Source of the DNA: Fibrobacter succinogenes | GTDB lineage: Bacteria; Fibrobacterota; Fibrobacteria; Fibrobacterales; Fibrobacteraceae | Assembly (NCBI GenBank): GCA_902794535.1 | Contig: CADBHQ010000005.1 | Span: forward strand, 1 to 62,653 | DNA: 62,653 nt | Direction of reading: 5' to 3' | Shown: positions 26,548 through 34,887 of the stretch, in pieces | Layout: the number at the start of each line of letters is the position of its first letter | How positions within the stretch are numbered: the first letter of the stretch is position 1 | Translations under genes and position numbers: made by a program | The notes under the pieces: model-generated | What the model was told of the DNA's origin: nothing | Database searches by the model: none | What the model saw: the letters and a program-made list of their open reading frames with translations, nothing else

Positions 26548-27131
26548 TACTCCCTAATCGTAAAGCGCAGTTCGCCAAACGGGGTGCAGAAATCCAGGTT
26601 CTCGAGGTTGTTGGTTTCGATACCCGTGAACATGCGGTAACCGCCACCAATAGAGATTTCGAGCATCTTCGTGACACGATAGTTAAAGTGCACTGCCATG
26701 TCGGCGGTAAAGAAGTAATCTTCGGATTCAAAAGCTTCGTCGTCCGGTTCCATCACATAGAGGGCACCGCCACCGATTTGAATAGGAACAGAAATGGAAA
26801 AGTCATTGACACGCACCGGGAACAGTTCCACGAAACCGCCTACAGACATATACTTGATCATCTGCTTTTCGGACACGTTATAGTTGCGCACGTCACTCAA
26901 AAGTCTAGACACCCACACACCCGTGGAGAGCAGAGGGTTGATGTCGAGACCGATGCGGAGGTTCGCGAAAATGGCTCCGTCGTCGGCCACGAGTACGTTA
27001 CCGCCGCTCACGCCAATGAACGCCTTCAGACCTCCATTGGATTTTTCTTCAGGCGTGAACTGTACGCTTTGCAGTTCAGCGCTTGCAAAAGCGGTGAGGA
27101 CTATCAGGAAAACAAAGATTTTCTTTATCAT
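26547..27131 (-). CDS. Putative outer membrane beta-barrel protein
   Basis: A 194-residue product with a signal peptide (FVFLIVLTAFASA) followed by alternating amphipathic strands with glycines (LKAFIGVSGGNVLV, MLEISIGGGYRMFTGIE, FGELRFTIRE), typical of a small 8-10-strand barrel. Function unknown. Its stop overlaps the start of the UvrA-like gene by one base, so they are translated from one transcript. GAGG precedes its ATG. Confidence 0.65.
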   Translation of the reverse strand: MIKKIFVFLIVLTAFASAELQSVQFTPEEKSNGGLKAFIGVSGGNVLVADDGAIFANLRIGLDINPLLSTGVWVSRLLSDVRNYNVSEKQMIKYMSVGGFVELFPVRVNDFSISVPIQIGGGALYVMEPDDEAFESEDYFFTADMAVHFNYRVTKMLEISIGGGYRMFTGIETNNLENLDFCTPFGELRFTIRE

Positions 27132-27142
27132 TTTATACCTCG

Positions 27143-27272
27143 TTTTGTATAAAATTTACTAAATGAATTCAAGCGGGGCGTTACGGGGCCGGTGATTGAG
27201 GCCCTGTTTGAGGGGGTTGTGTATGACCCGGCTGAGTCGGGGCTGAAACTAGGGGGAGACATCCCCCTTTAA
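27143..27272. other. GC-rich intergenic segment with coding-like remnant
   Basis: This gap is much richer in G and C than its neighbours. On the plus strand a frame with no start codon stays open for about 40 codons and gives a plausible protein-like string containing GPVIEALFEG and DPAESGLKLGGD. A hairpin GGGGGA-GACA-TCCCCC with a minus-strand T-tract at the right edge (about 27251-27272) could terminate the downstream-facing yihY-like gene. Gene fragment or repeat cannot be told apart here. Confidence 0.35.
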
Positions 27273-27275
27273 AAA

Positions 27276-28262
27276 TTAAAGGCGGTCCTTGGTCATGTTC
27301 AGGCCTTCAGCAGGGCTTCCTTCCCAGTTCCAGATGCGGTCCTTGGATTCGGGCCAGGTACAAATCGTCCACACCACGGAGTTGCCGCAGAGAACGATGG
27401 TCCAGATGCCGAACACGAGGAACAGAATGAGAGGAATGAAGGCGAGAGAACCGTAGAAGATGGACATACGGGTCACCAGCATAGTCTGGATAAGCATCAG
27501 GATTTTTACGTAGATGATGATGCAAATCCATGCAAGAGCGGTAATGCCGATGGAGGAAACAAGCAACTTCTTCTTGGTGTAGTTCTTGGGGTCCGGTCTT
27601 GCTGGCAGTGCATACAGGGTCAAGAAGATAACCAGGAGGAATGCACCATGGAAAGTCAGGTACCAGAAGGCGTTGATGAGCTTCTTGAGTACCGACGGGT
27701 CAAAGTGCAATCCATCGACCACAATGACTGAAAGCGCGTTCTGGAGGTAGTTCACGAAGCCGGCATAGAGACCGATAATGCCTGCAAAGATAAGCAGAAG
27801 TGGGGTATAGATGCGAATCTGCTTGTGCAGCGGACGAGACACCTTGTTTTCCCACACTACATTAAAGTTCGATTCCAAGCTGCCGAAAGCGAGAATGAAC
27901 GTGATGAAAAGACCCATGGCACCGATAAATCCGAGCTTACCAATAGGCACATGTTCTGCGTTCTTCACGATGGTGATAATCGGGTCGACAGGCCAGTCGA
28001 GATCCAAGAACGTGAGCAAGTGCGGCAGGTAGTCCGAGAAAAAGTTACCGAATCCGACCGCGATTGTAATCGATGTCAAAAGGATCAGGAGCGGTACCAC
28101 AGCCAAGAACGTCGTATAGGTAAGGGCTGCGGCGCGGGTAAGTCCATGGAAGTACAAGAAGGACTTGCCTGCAATGATGGCAACCTTTACGGGCGTGACA
28201 GAACGTTCGGCTATATAGTCGAACATCCTCTCCCAAGAAAAATCTTTAAACCAGTTTGGCAT
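27276..28262 (-). CDS. YihY/BrkB-family inner membrane protein
   Basis: A 328-residue polytopic membrane protein with about six helices. The family hallmark is GLTRAAALTYTTFLAVVPLLILL near 40-60, then FGSLESNFNVVWE and DPKNYTKKKLL. Older annotation as RNase BN is wrong for this family, and function is unknown. The start is the ATG at 28262; an adjoining TTG at 28265 is possible. It begins 9 bases after the upstream barrel gene, suggesting one operon. Confidence 0.88.
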   Translation of the reverse strand: MPNWFKDFSWERMFDYIAERSVTPVKVAIIAGKSFLYFHGLTRAAALTYTTFLAVVPLLILLTSITIAVGFGNFFSDYLPHLLTFLDLDWPVDPIITIVKNAEHVPIGKLGFIGAMGLFITFILAFGSLESNFNVVWENKVSRPLHKQIRIYTPLLLIFAGIIGLYAGFVNYLQNALSVIVVDGLHFDPSVLKKLINAFWYLTFHGAFLLVIFLTLYALPARPDPKNYTKKKLLVSSIGITALAWICIIIYVKILMLIQTMLVTRMSIFYGSLAFIPLILFLVFGIWTIVLCGNSVVWTICTWPESKDRIWNWEGSPAEGLNMTKDRL

Positions 28263-28271
28263 CAAAACGGA

Positions 28272-29330
28272 TTACTTGATGGTGCTGGTCAGGCGGAAGG
28301 CGAGACCTACATCGCTCAGTTCGTTTTCGCTATAGACGCTGAATTGAATCTTGGACTTGCCGATGCTCTTGACATAAGCGACGGTCCATGCCCAATCGTC
28401 GTAGGTGCCCTTCGGGGCGCCATAAAGATTGTCGCGCTTGTTGATGTATTCCCATTCAACCATGAGGTGGCTCATGATGGTGCTCAGGATCTTGCTGTCC
28501 GGGGCAAAGTCGAGACCCAGGTAGAACGGCTGGTAATAGATGCCCGGCTGGAAGTACTTGGATTCGGGAGCGAGATAGTTGTCTGCGCCGGTATCCAGGT
28601 CGTCATCTTGCGTGTAAATGCAGGCATATTCACCGTAGGCGCGGAGGATCGGGAGGAATTCGTAGCTGGCGTAGGCGGCAATACGGTGAGTTACGTAGGC
28701 CGTGTTCTGCACGACGTCAACCAGGTTTGCACGGTAGGCGACCTTGACTTCGAGCGGGAAGGTGAACTTCATGTCGTCTTCGATACGAACATAGCCCTGG
28801 TTTGCGGTTCCGTTCTTGGCGGCAACCATGGCGTTCAGTTGGTTGAGGCCACTCTTCCAGCCGAGTTCGACAGCGTTGTGGCTATAATCGCGCATCCAGA
28901 GGCCGCGCTTGGTCAAATCCTTGTCGACGTAGGTACCGAAGTTGGTGGACTGCGACCAGTCGGTCTTCCAGCGACCGATCTTCAAATTCATCTGGTTGTT
29001 TTCGTTAAGAGCCCACTTGTAGTTTACCCAGTAGAGGTCGGCCAGAATCTTGTCGTAGTAGGTGACCTTACCGTCGCCGTCCTTGACCTTGTTGCCGAAT
29101 TCCGGGGCAAAAATACGGAGCATGATCGTACCGTCCAGGTTTTCGCTCTTGTACTGGCCACCGATGTTGGCACGAATCCAGCCGCTGCTGAAGTTGTTGT
29201 CATCGTCGGCGATGGACTTGGTGGCCTGGGTCTGTACGTTACCCTTGAGGGCCATATTGTCTGTGAGATCTCCGGCAAATGCCGAAATGCTCATGGCAAG
29301 GGCGGCCACTGCGATTTTCCTGAACTTCAT
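28272..29330 (-). CDS. Outer membrane beta-barrel (porin-like) protein
   Basis: A 352-residue product with a signal peptide (KIAVAALAMSISAFA) and many alternating strands with aromatic girdles (MNLKIGRWKTDWSQSTNFG, YFQPGIYYQPFYLGLDFAP). It looks like a 14-16-strand porin-type barrel. The start at 29330 is fixed by AGGAG; the frame runs on upstream without support. It shares a 84-base divergent control region, with a perfect palindrome, with the OmpA-like gene at 29415. Confidence 0.72.
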   Translation of the reverse strand: MKFRKIAVAALAMSISAFAGDLTDNMALKGNVQTQATKSIADDDNNFSSGWIRANIGGQYKSENLDGTIMLRIFAPEFGNKVKDGDGKVTYYDKILADLYWVNYKWALNENNQMNLKIGRWKTDWSQSTNFGTYVDKDLTKRGLWMRDYSHNAVELGWKSGLNQLNAMVAAKNGTANQGYVRIEDDMKFTFPLEVKVAYRANLVDVVQNTAYVTHRIAAYASYEFLPILRAYGEYACIYTQDDDLDTGADNYLAPESKYFQPGIYYQPFYLGLDFAPDSKILSTIMSHLMVEWEYINKRDNLYGAPKGTYDDWAWTVAYVKSIGKSKIQFSVYSENELSDVGLAFRLTSTIK

Positions 29331-29364
29331 GTTTACTCCTTGGAGGGTTTTGTTTTTCGTGTCC

Positions 29365-29390
29365 AAATTTAGAAATAATTTTCTAAATTT
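29365..29390. promoter_or_regulatory. Perfect 11-bp palindrome between divergent envelope genes
   Basis: AAATTTAGAAA (29365-29375), spacer TAAT, TTTCTAAATTT (29380-29390). It is centred between the porin-like gene (-) and the OmpA-like gene (+). Each arm contains a TAAATTT-type -10 box for one direction, so it may be two back-to-back promoters or an operator. Confidence 0.55.
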
Positions 29391-29414
29391 CGGCCCGCTT
29401 TTAAGGAGTGTTCC

Positions 29415-30149
29415 GTGAAATTGTTTCATTTTTGCTTTTTTTACGTTTTTTTCGCTGTTTTGTGTGTAAATCTTTTGGCCAAACCTGCTTGGGCTCGCGA
29501 TATTCTCCCCAATAAGACGTATGCTGTGCTTACAGTGACATACACCAATAATGACGATGTCCCCCAGGCGCATAAAAAACTTTCGTTTGTTGGCCAGAAC
29601 AATCCTAATAATAAATTGACTGTTACGACCGATGCCGAAGGCGAAGCCACATTCCATATTCCGCGTGAAGATGCTTATTCGATTTTCTGTGAAAGCGTGA
29701 CCGGGCCTTTTGAATGCGGCTCGACTCCTTATGTGTCGCTCACGGCAAGTACGGGTGGCATGACGGTTGTTTTCGACGACACGCGAGTCGAATTGGTCGG
29801 TGTGAATTTTAAGGCAGGGAGCGCTGAACTGGAATCGCAGTCCATGGAAATTCTGGATAAGGCTGTTGAAGGCCTAAAAAGAAATCCCGATGCCCGTATC
29901 GAAATTCAGGGACATACCAGTTCCGAAGGCGGCGATGCGTTTAACCAGACGCTTTCTGAACAGCGCGCTTACACGGTATTCCTTTACATGGTCGATCACG
30001 GCATTGACCGCGGTCGCCTTTCGGCAAGCGGTTACGGCTCTAGCCAGCCGAGGGCATCGAATGCCACTGAAGCGGGTCGCATTAAGAACCGCCGCATTGA
30101 ACTTCGCGTATTGAACGAAAACGAAGTTCCTGTAGAATACGTCAACTAA
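29415..30149 (+). CDS. OmpA-family protein with C-terminal peptidoglycan-binding domain
   Basis: A 244-residue product. A signal peptide (about 1-27) precedes an N-terminal Ig/transthyretin-like domain (about 30-130). The OmpA C-terminal domain (about 135-235) has EIQGHTSSEGGDAFNQTLSEQRA and the closing NRRIELRVL. It probably tethers the outer membrane to peptidoglycan. The start is GTG, with AAGGAG 7 bases upstream. Confidence 0.88.
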   Translation: MKLFHFCFFYVFFAVLCVNLLAKPAWARDILPNKTYAVLTVTYTNNDDVPQAHKKLSFVGQNNPNNKLTVTTDAEGEATFHIPREDAYSIFCESVTGPFECGSTPYVSLTASTGGMTVVFDDTRVELVGVNFKAGSAELESQSMEILDKAVEGLKRNPDARIEIQGHTSSEGGDAFNQTLSEQRAYTVFLYMVDHGIDRGRLSASGYGSSQPRASNATEAGRIKNRRIELRVLNENEVPVEYVN

Positions 30150-30178
30150 GTTCTACCAACTAAGCTCTACCAACTAAC
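30146..30178. repeat. CTAAGTTCTACCAA repeat, site 2
   Basis: CTAAGTTCTACCAA, CTAAGCTCTACCAA and CTAA run through the gap between two convergent genes. The element supplies the TAA stop of the OmpA-like gene and the TAG stop (CTA on plus) of the minus-strand gene. Confidence 0.75.
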
Positions 30179-31007
30179 ATTTACGGAAGCCGTCGTCGGA
30201 AAGGATAATCCGACCTTCGCGGAAAAGCGTACCAAGAATTTTCTTGAATGTCTTTTTGGACATGCCGAATTCGCGGCGGATTTCTTCGGGATCGCTGTGG
30301 TCGCCGTATGGCAAGAATCCACCGGCTTCTTCAAGTTTTTGCATGATGGCAGAGGGGCTTTCGCTCTTCATGATTCCCTTGTAGCCCACAGGAGTGAGGT
30401 TCAGGGTAATCTTGCCGTCTTCGGTAAAACGCTGGATGTAGCCTGCCATGGTGTCACCGATGTAAATGCGCGGCGTACCCTGCGTAATCATTAAACGGCC
30501 CGTGTAGCGGTAGTCCACCAAAAAATCGATGTGGTCGCGGGTGACCTCGTAAGCGGCGAGCTGTACCTTTTGACCCAGGTGCAGTTCCGAAGTGTCGGGG
30601 TCCAAGAAACTCTTGATTTTTTCGGTCGCGACAATGCGGTTGCTCTTGTCGTCTTCGAGAATGAATACGACGCAACGGTCTCCGCGGCGGAGTTCACCGA
30701 GCTGCTGCTTGTAGGGGAGGAACAAGTCCTTGTTCAGACCCCAATCCAGGAATGCGCCAAAGCGGTTTACGTCCTTGACTTCGAGCACGGCAAATTCGCC
30801 GACAGTAGCATAGGGCTTGTCGAGCGTTGCAATGGGGCGGTCTTCTGAATCGGTATAGACAAATACGTCAAGAACTTCGCCTTCTTGGAGGCTGAATTCT
30901 TCTTTTTTGCCGGGGAGCAGTACGCGTCCGCCGGTTTCCAGTTCCAGGTAATAGCCCTGGGGCATGATTTCTTCTACTCGGGCGCGGTTAAATTTGCCTA
31001 ATTCCAT
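30174..31007 (-). CDS. CvfB/YitL-like S1-type RNA-binding protein
   Basis: A 277-residue cytosolic protein with tandem S1-like OB folds: FAVLEVKDVNRFGAFLDWGLNKDLFLPYKQQ (quoted in part: GAFLDWGLNKDLFLPY) and DFLVDYRYTGRLM, then a C-terminal winged-helix region (RREFGMSKKTFKKILGTLFREGRI). This order matches CvfB, an RNA-binding regulator in Staphylococcus. The start at 31007 has GGAAGG upstream, while a longer frame to 31034 has none. Role here unknown. Confidence 0.82.
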   Translation of the reverse strand: MELGKFNRARVEEIMPQGYYLELETGGRVLLPGKKEEFSLQEGEVLDVFVYTDSEDRPIATLDKPYATVGEFAVLEVKDVNRFGAFLDWGLNKDLFLPYKQQLGELRRGDRCVVFILEDDKSNRIVATEKIKSFLDPDTSELHLGQKVQLAAYEVTRDHIDFLVDYRYTGRLMITQGTPRIYIGDTMAGYIQRFTEDGKITLNLTPVGYKGIMKSESPSAIMQKLEEAGGFLPYGDHSDPEEIRREFGMSKKTFKKILGTLFREGRIILSDDGFRKC

Positions 31008-31129
31008 GGGGACCTTCCGTTCATTTTTACCCAAAATTAGAAAAAGTGAAAAGAATAAGGGACAAAATCAGACGGTTTTCCCGATTTTGGCGTATAGAAG
31101 GTATAACCACTCTCTAAAAAGGATACGCC

Positions 31130-31834
31130 ATGAATCAAAATACAATGATGCTTCACGAAAAAATGTCGACTCGTTACTTACCGCGCGAAAAAATCGAAAA
31201 GTTCGGGGCTTCAGCACTCACGAACGAAGACCTGCTCGCCCTGATTTTGGGGAGCGGGAACCAAGACTGCAATGTTTTTGAACTGTCGCGGCGCCTTTCG
31301 GATTTCCTTTCGAACCAGACTCAGGTGCCGACACTTGCCCAAATTCGGGAAATTCGCGGCCTTGGCAAGGTGAAGGCGGCGCAGGTGCTGGCCTGTTTGG
31401 AACTTTCGGGGCGCTATATCTTGAGCAACAAGTCAAACCCGATTGTTTCGCCAGAAGACCTTGTGTCTAGGTTATCGTTCTTGAAATACGAGGAGCAGGA
31501 ACACTTGGTAGTGGTCACGCTCAATTCGGTGAATGGCGTGATTCGTGTTCATGAAATTACGACGGGGCTTGTCAACAAGACTCCAGTACACCCGCGCGAG
31601 GCCTTTGCAAAAGCGATTGAAGACCGTGCGGTTTCAGTCGTGTTTGCTCACAATCACCCTTCTGGATCTGTCGAGCCGAGTCTCGATGACATGGCGATTA
31701 CGCGGGTTCTCTGTGCTTCGGGGCGAATTCTTCAGATTCCGGTGCTCGACCATATCATTGTGGGCAAGGGCGGCTTTACGAGCATTTGCAGAAAAAATCC
31801 GGAGCTGTTCGAGAAAACGTTCTGCCCGGTTTAG
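31130..31834 (+). CDS. radC: RadC family JAMM/MPN-domain protein
   Basis: A 234-residue protein with an N-terminal helix-hairpin-helix part (QIREIRGLGKVKAAQVLACLE in abridged form: IREIRGLGKVKAA) and a C-terminal JAMM metalloprotease-like domain with HNHPSG at 174-179 and Asp186. The name comes from a disproved repair role; true function is uncertain. AAGGAT precedes the ATG. There is no sign of the short phage or plasmid RadC forms. Confidence 0.92.
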   Translation: MNQNTMMLHEKMSTRYLPREKIEKFGASALTNEDLLALILGSGNQDCNVFELSRRLSDFLSNQTQVPTLAQIREIRGLGKVKAAQVLACLELSGRYILSNKSNPIVSPEDLVSRLSFLKYEEQEHLVVVTLNSVNGVIRVHEITTGLVNKTPVHPREAFAKAIEDRAVSVVFAHNHPSGSVEPSLDDMAITRVLCASGRILQIPVLDHIIVGKGGFTSICRKNPELFEKTFCPV

Positions 31835-32014
31835 GTTTCTAGCCTACAAAATTCATGATATTACAAAAATGTTACAAAGTGCTGGTTGTGTGATTCTCAA
31901 GGGGTTTTTCAAAAAAAAACGCATTTTTTTGTTGCTTTTTTGAGTAATAAGTTATATTTACAATAGTAGAATCGGGTGGCTTTGTTTGGTAGTCGCCCAT
32001 TATAAGGAGATGCT

Positions 32015-34738
32015 ATGAATAAGGTAGCTATGGGCCTTGCCCTTGCTTTGGCGGCTTCCGCCTTTGCTGGTCATCCCCAGACGATAAACAAGGAAGGCTT
32101 TGTGGGTGTGAATAAGACCCAGTCTGCTCAGTCCCTTGGCCATTCCAAACTAGTGTTTACCCTTTTGGGCGATATGACCTTCGGTAACGACATGTTCCCG
32201 AATAACGATAATGGTATAGCTCTAAAAGAAAGTTATGCTGATGCTGATATGACTAATGGCTATATGTATGGGCTAGAACGTGATGCAGAAGTGAAGGACT
32301 TCTTGGGTGCTTCTGCTTATGTCGGCTTTGCCATTGGCATTTGGCACTACTTTGATTTGGGCTTTACCTTGCCGGTTTACTATGACCAGTTTACCGCCGA
32401 AGACATCAATCATAACGGCGTTATTTCCAATACGAAGGTTGGATATATTGGTAACCTCAAGGCCGATTTGAAGGCTCGTTTCCCGCTTCCTGAAGACCAG
32501 GTGTTCGATATCGCTGTGTTTGGCGGTCTTACCTTTAAGACGGCAAATGCCGAAAAACAGGGTCTCTGGATTCGTGAACCGGAATACATCAACAAGAAAA
32601 ACGGCGTTGCTTCTCCGTTTGGTATAAATGCGATGACCCTTAAGGGTGGCCTTGCTATCACAATGGATATTAGTAAGCTCGATGGCGGTGATGGTGTTCC
32701 GTTATTGTTGCACTTGAATGGTGGTTATCGCTATGTGATGAGCGATGAATATATGTCGCTCCCGTTCATGAGTGCCGCCGCTGAAATCTACTTTATGGAT
32801 TTCATGTCGCTGTTTGCTGAATTCTATTGGGATATCCAGACGGATGACCTTGTGTCTTGTCAGTTGGATAAATCTAGCGGACTGAAGGTTTGTGGTGAAC
32901 AAACTGACAAGCTTGACATGATGCAGTTGACAACTGCCTTGGTGTTCCACTTGCCGGTGGGCGTTGATATCCACATGGGTGCATCTTTCTACCTGGGCGG
33001 CGACAAGTATTTGAATAATGTCGAAGTCTTGAGAGATGGTGACCGTAACGGAAGCTTCACTTATGTGAACGGGATTAATGAATCCGGCATGTATGACCTT
33101 AATTTGTATGAATACGCTGACAAGGATGCCGTTCGTGCTGATCGCATTCGCGTGAACCCGAATCTTGCGATTTATGGCGGTATCACTTGGAGCGGCTTCC
33201 TGCTTGCTCAGGACCGCGATGGCGATGGCATTACGGATGACGAAGACAAGTGCCCGGATGATATCGGTCACCGCTTGAATCAGGGTTGCCCGCTGGGTAA
33301 TCCGGATGCTGACGAAGACGGCGTTTGCGATGCCTGGGTTGCCGAAAAGGGCTTTGAATCTGAATTTGCTGAAGTTTGCGAAGGCGTTGATGAATGCCCG
33401 AACGAAGCTGGCGAAGGCGACGACGGTTGCCCGCTTGACAATCCGGATGCTGATGGTGATGGCGTTTGCGATGCCTGGGTATCTCAGAAGAAGATGCTCA
33501 AGAAGTTTGCGAACGTTTGCGAAGGCATTGACGATTGCCCGGCTCAGGCTGGTTCTCCGGCATTCAATGGTTGCCCGACTAAGCAGCCGGACCCGGATGG
33601 TGACGGTCTCTGCTCTCCGTGGATTACCGATGAAGGTGTCATGAACGAATTCGCCGACATCTGTAAGGGTTACGACATGTGCCCGGGTGAAGCTGGTTCT
33701 GCCGCTAACAAGGGTTGTGCATGGGATGATCCGGATGCCGATAACGATGGCCTCTGCGACCCGTGGGTAACCGAAAAGAAGATGGGCTTCTACTTCGAAA
33801 AGGCTGCTGAAGACGAAGCAATGGCTAAGGAATGGTTCATTGACAAGTCTTGTAAGGGTATCGATAAGTGCCCGACCGAACTCGGCCCGGCAACGAATGA
33901 AGGCTGCCCGCTCGGCAACCCGGATACCGACCAGGATGGCCTTTGCGATCCGTGGGTAACCGAAAAGAACATGCTTGACCAGTATGATGGTATCTGTGCT
34001 GGCGTTGACAAGTGTCCGACCGAAGCCGGTGAAGCATTTGCTCAGGGCTGCCCGATGGAAAGCCCGGACCCGGATGGAGACTCCCTCTGCTCTCCGTGGG
34101 TTACCAAGCAGAAGATGCTTGACCAGTTCAAGGAAATGTGCCGCGGCTACGACCGTTGCGAACTCGAAGCTGGTCCTGAATGGAACAAGGGTTGCCCGAT
34201 TGAAGATGATCCGGACCCGGATAAGGACGGCGTTTGCTCTGAATGGGTTGCAACCAAGAAACTCCAGAAGGAATTTGAAAGCGTCTGTACCGGTATCGAC
34301 CGCTGCCCGGATGAACCGGGTGACGACGGCCATGGTTGCCCGAAGAAGGCTGCTGAAAAGCTCGATGGCGTGACCTTCAAGAGTGGTAAGGCTACCTTGG
34401 AAAGCAACGCACGCAAGATCCTCCAGGGTGTCGCCAAGAAGCTCGTCGAAGACGACAGCTATAAGGATCTGAAGATTGTGATCCAGGGTCACACCGACAA
34501 CGTGGGTAAGGAAAAGACCAACCAGAAACTTTCCGAAAACCGCGCTAAGGAAGTGATGAAGACCCTCACCAAGGCTGGCGTGAAGAAGGATCGTATCAAG
34601 GCTATCGGTATGGGCTCTAGCTGCCCGATCGATGACAACAGCACTGCTGAAGGCCGCGAAATGAACCGCCGTATCGAAATGCACTTCGTAACGCCGGATA
34701 ACGACGGTACTCAGTGTGAAAGCAACTTGGTGCAGTAA
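32015..34738 (+). CDS. OmpA-family outer membrane protein with TSP3-like Cys-rich repeats
   Basis: A 907-residue product. A signal peptide (MGLALALAASAFA) is followed by an N-terminal beta-barrel-like region (about 20-395), a repeat region (about 400-778) and a C-terminal OmpA domain (about 782-900, VIQGHTDNVGKEKTNQKLSE and MNRRIEMHF). The repeats contain DxDxDG calcium-type loops. The first unit is a normal thrombospondin type 3 repeat; the next seven each have an extra PWVTEK-type helix segment and four Cys. A rigid Ca-bound arm spanning the periplasm is likely. SD AAGGAG precedes the start, and a terminator follows. Confidence 0.88.
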   Translation: MNKVAMGLALALAASAFAGHPQTINKEGFVGVNKTQSAQSLGHSKLVFTLLGDMTFGNDMFPNNDNGIALKESYADADMTNGYMYGLERDAEVKDFLGASAYVGFAIGIWHYFDLGFTLPVYYDQFTAEDINHNGVISNTKVGYIGNLKADLKARFPLPEDQVFDIAVFGGLTFKTANAEKQGLWIREPEYINKKNGVASPFGINAMTLKGGLAITMDISKLDGGDGVPLLLHLNGGYRYVMSDEYMSLPFMSAAAEIYFMDFMSLFAEFYWDIQTDDLVSCQLDKSSGLKVCGEQTDKLDMMQLTTALVFHLPVGVDIHMGASFYLGGDKYLNNVEVLRDGDRNGSFTYVNGINESGMYDLNLYEYADKDAVRADRIRVNPNLAIYGGITWSGFLLAQDRDGDGITDDEDKCPDDIGHRLNQGCPLGNPDADEDGVCDAWVAEKGFESEFAEVCEGVDECPNEAGEGDDGCPLDNPDADGDGVCDAWVSQKKMLKKFANVCEGIDDCPAQAGSPAFNGCPTKQPDPDGDGLCSPWITDEGVMNEFADICKGYDMCPGEAGSAANKGCAWDDPDADNDGLCDPWVTEKKMGFYFEKAAEDEAMAKEWFIDKSCKGIDKCPTELGPATNEGCPLGNPDTDQDGLCDPWVTEKNMLDQYDGICAGVDKCPTEAGEAFAQGCPMESPDPDGDSLCSPWVTKQKMLDQFKEMCRGYDRCELEAGPEWNKGCPIEDDPDPDKDGVCSEWVATKKLQKEFESVCTGIDRCPDEPGDDGHGCPKKAAEKLDGVTFKSGKATLESNARKILQGVAKKLVEDDSYKDLKIVIQGHTDNVGKEKTNQKLSENRAKEVMKTLTKAGVKKDRIKAIGMGSSCPIDDNSTAEGREMNRRIEMHFVTPDNDGTQCESNLVQ
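33212..34350 (+). repeat. Coding region of eight TSP3-like protein repeats
   Basis: One canonical unit (DRDGDGITDDEDKCPDD) is followed by seven extended units of 46-63 residues with the pattern PDxDxDGxCxPWV, about 10-25 residues, CxGxDxCPxExG, about 5 residues, GCP. Unit 4 has an insertion of about 15 residues (around FEKAAEDEAMAKEW). DNA identity between units is moderate, suggesting old duplications. Confidence 0.85.
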
Positions 34739-34761
34739 TCAATCTGTAAAACGTTGAAATT

Positions 34762-34792
34762 ATCCCCGACCCGGTAGGGCCGGGGATTTTTT
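34762..34792 (+). terminator. Rho-independent terminator of the TSP3/OmpA gene
   Basis: CCCCG, A, CCC, loop GGTA, GGG, C, CGGGG (34764-34785) is followed by ATTTTTT. Confidence 0.8.
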
Positions 34793-34887
34793 GTGTAGTT
34801 TTGGTAACAATGAAAAACGAAATATTTTAGGTCTTTTTCGGATTTCTTTTATTAGATTATTTTTTATAAGGGAGCCTGAGGTTTATA

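Noticed and set aside
31130..31834. radC as a marker of a prophage or conjugative element
   Set aside because: It is a full-length chromosomal-type RadC with normal neighbours and no phage or plasmid genes nearby.
32702..34684. 660-codon minus-strand frame opposite the TSP3/OmpA gene
   Set aside because: It mirrors the repeat structure of the real gene and has no signal peptide, motif or ribosome binding site.
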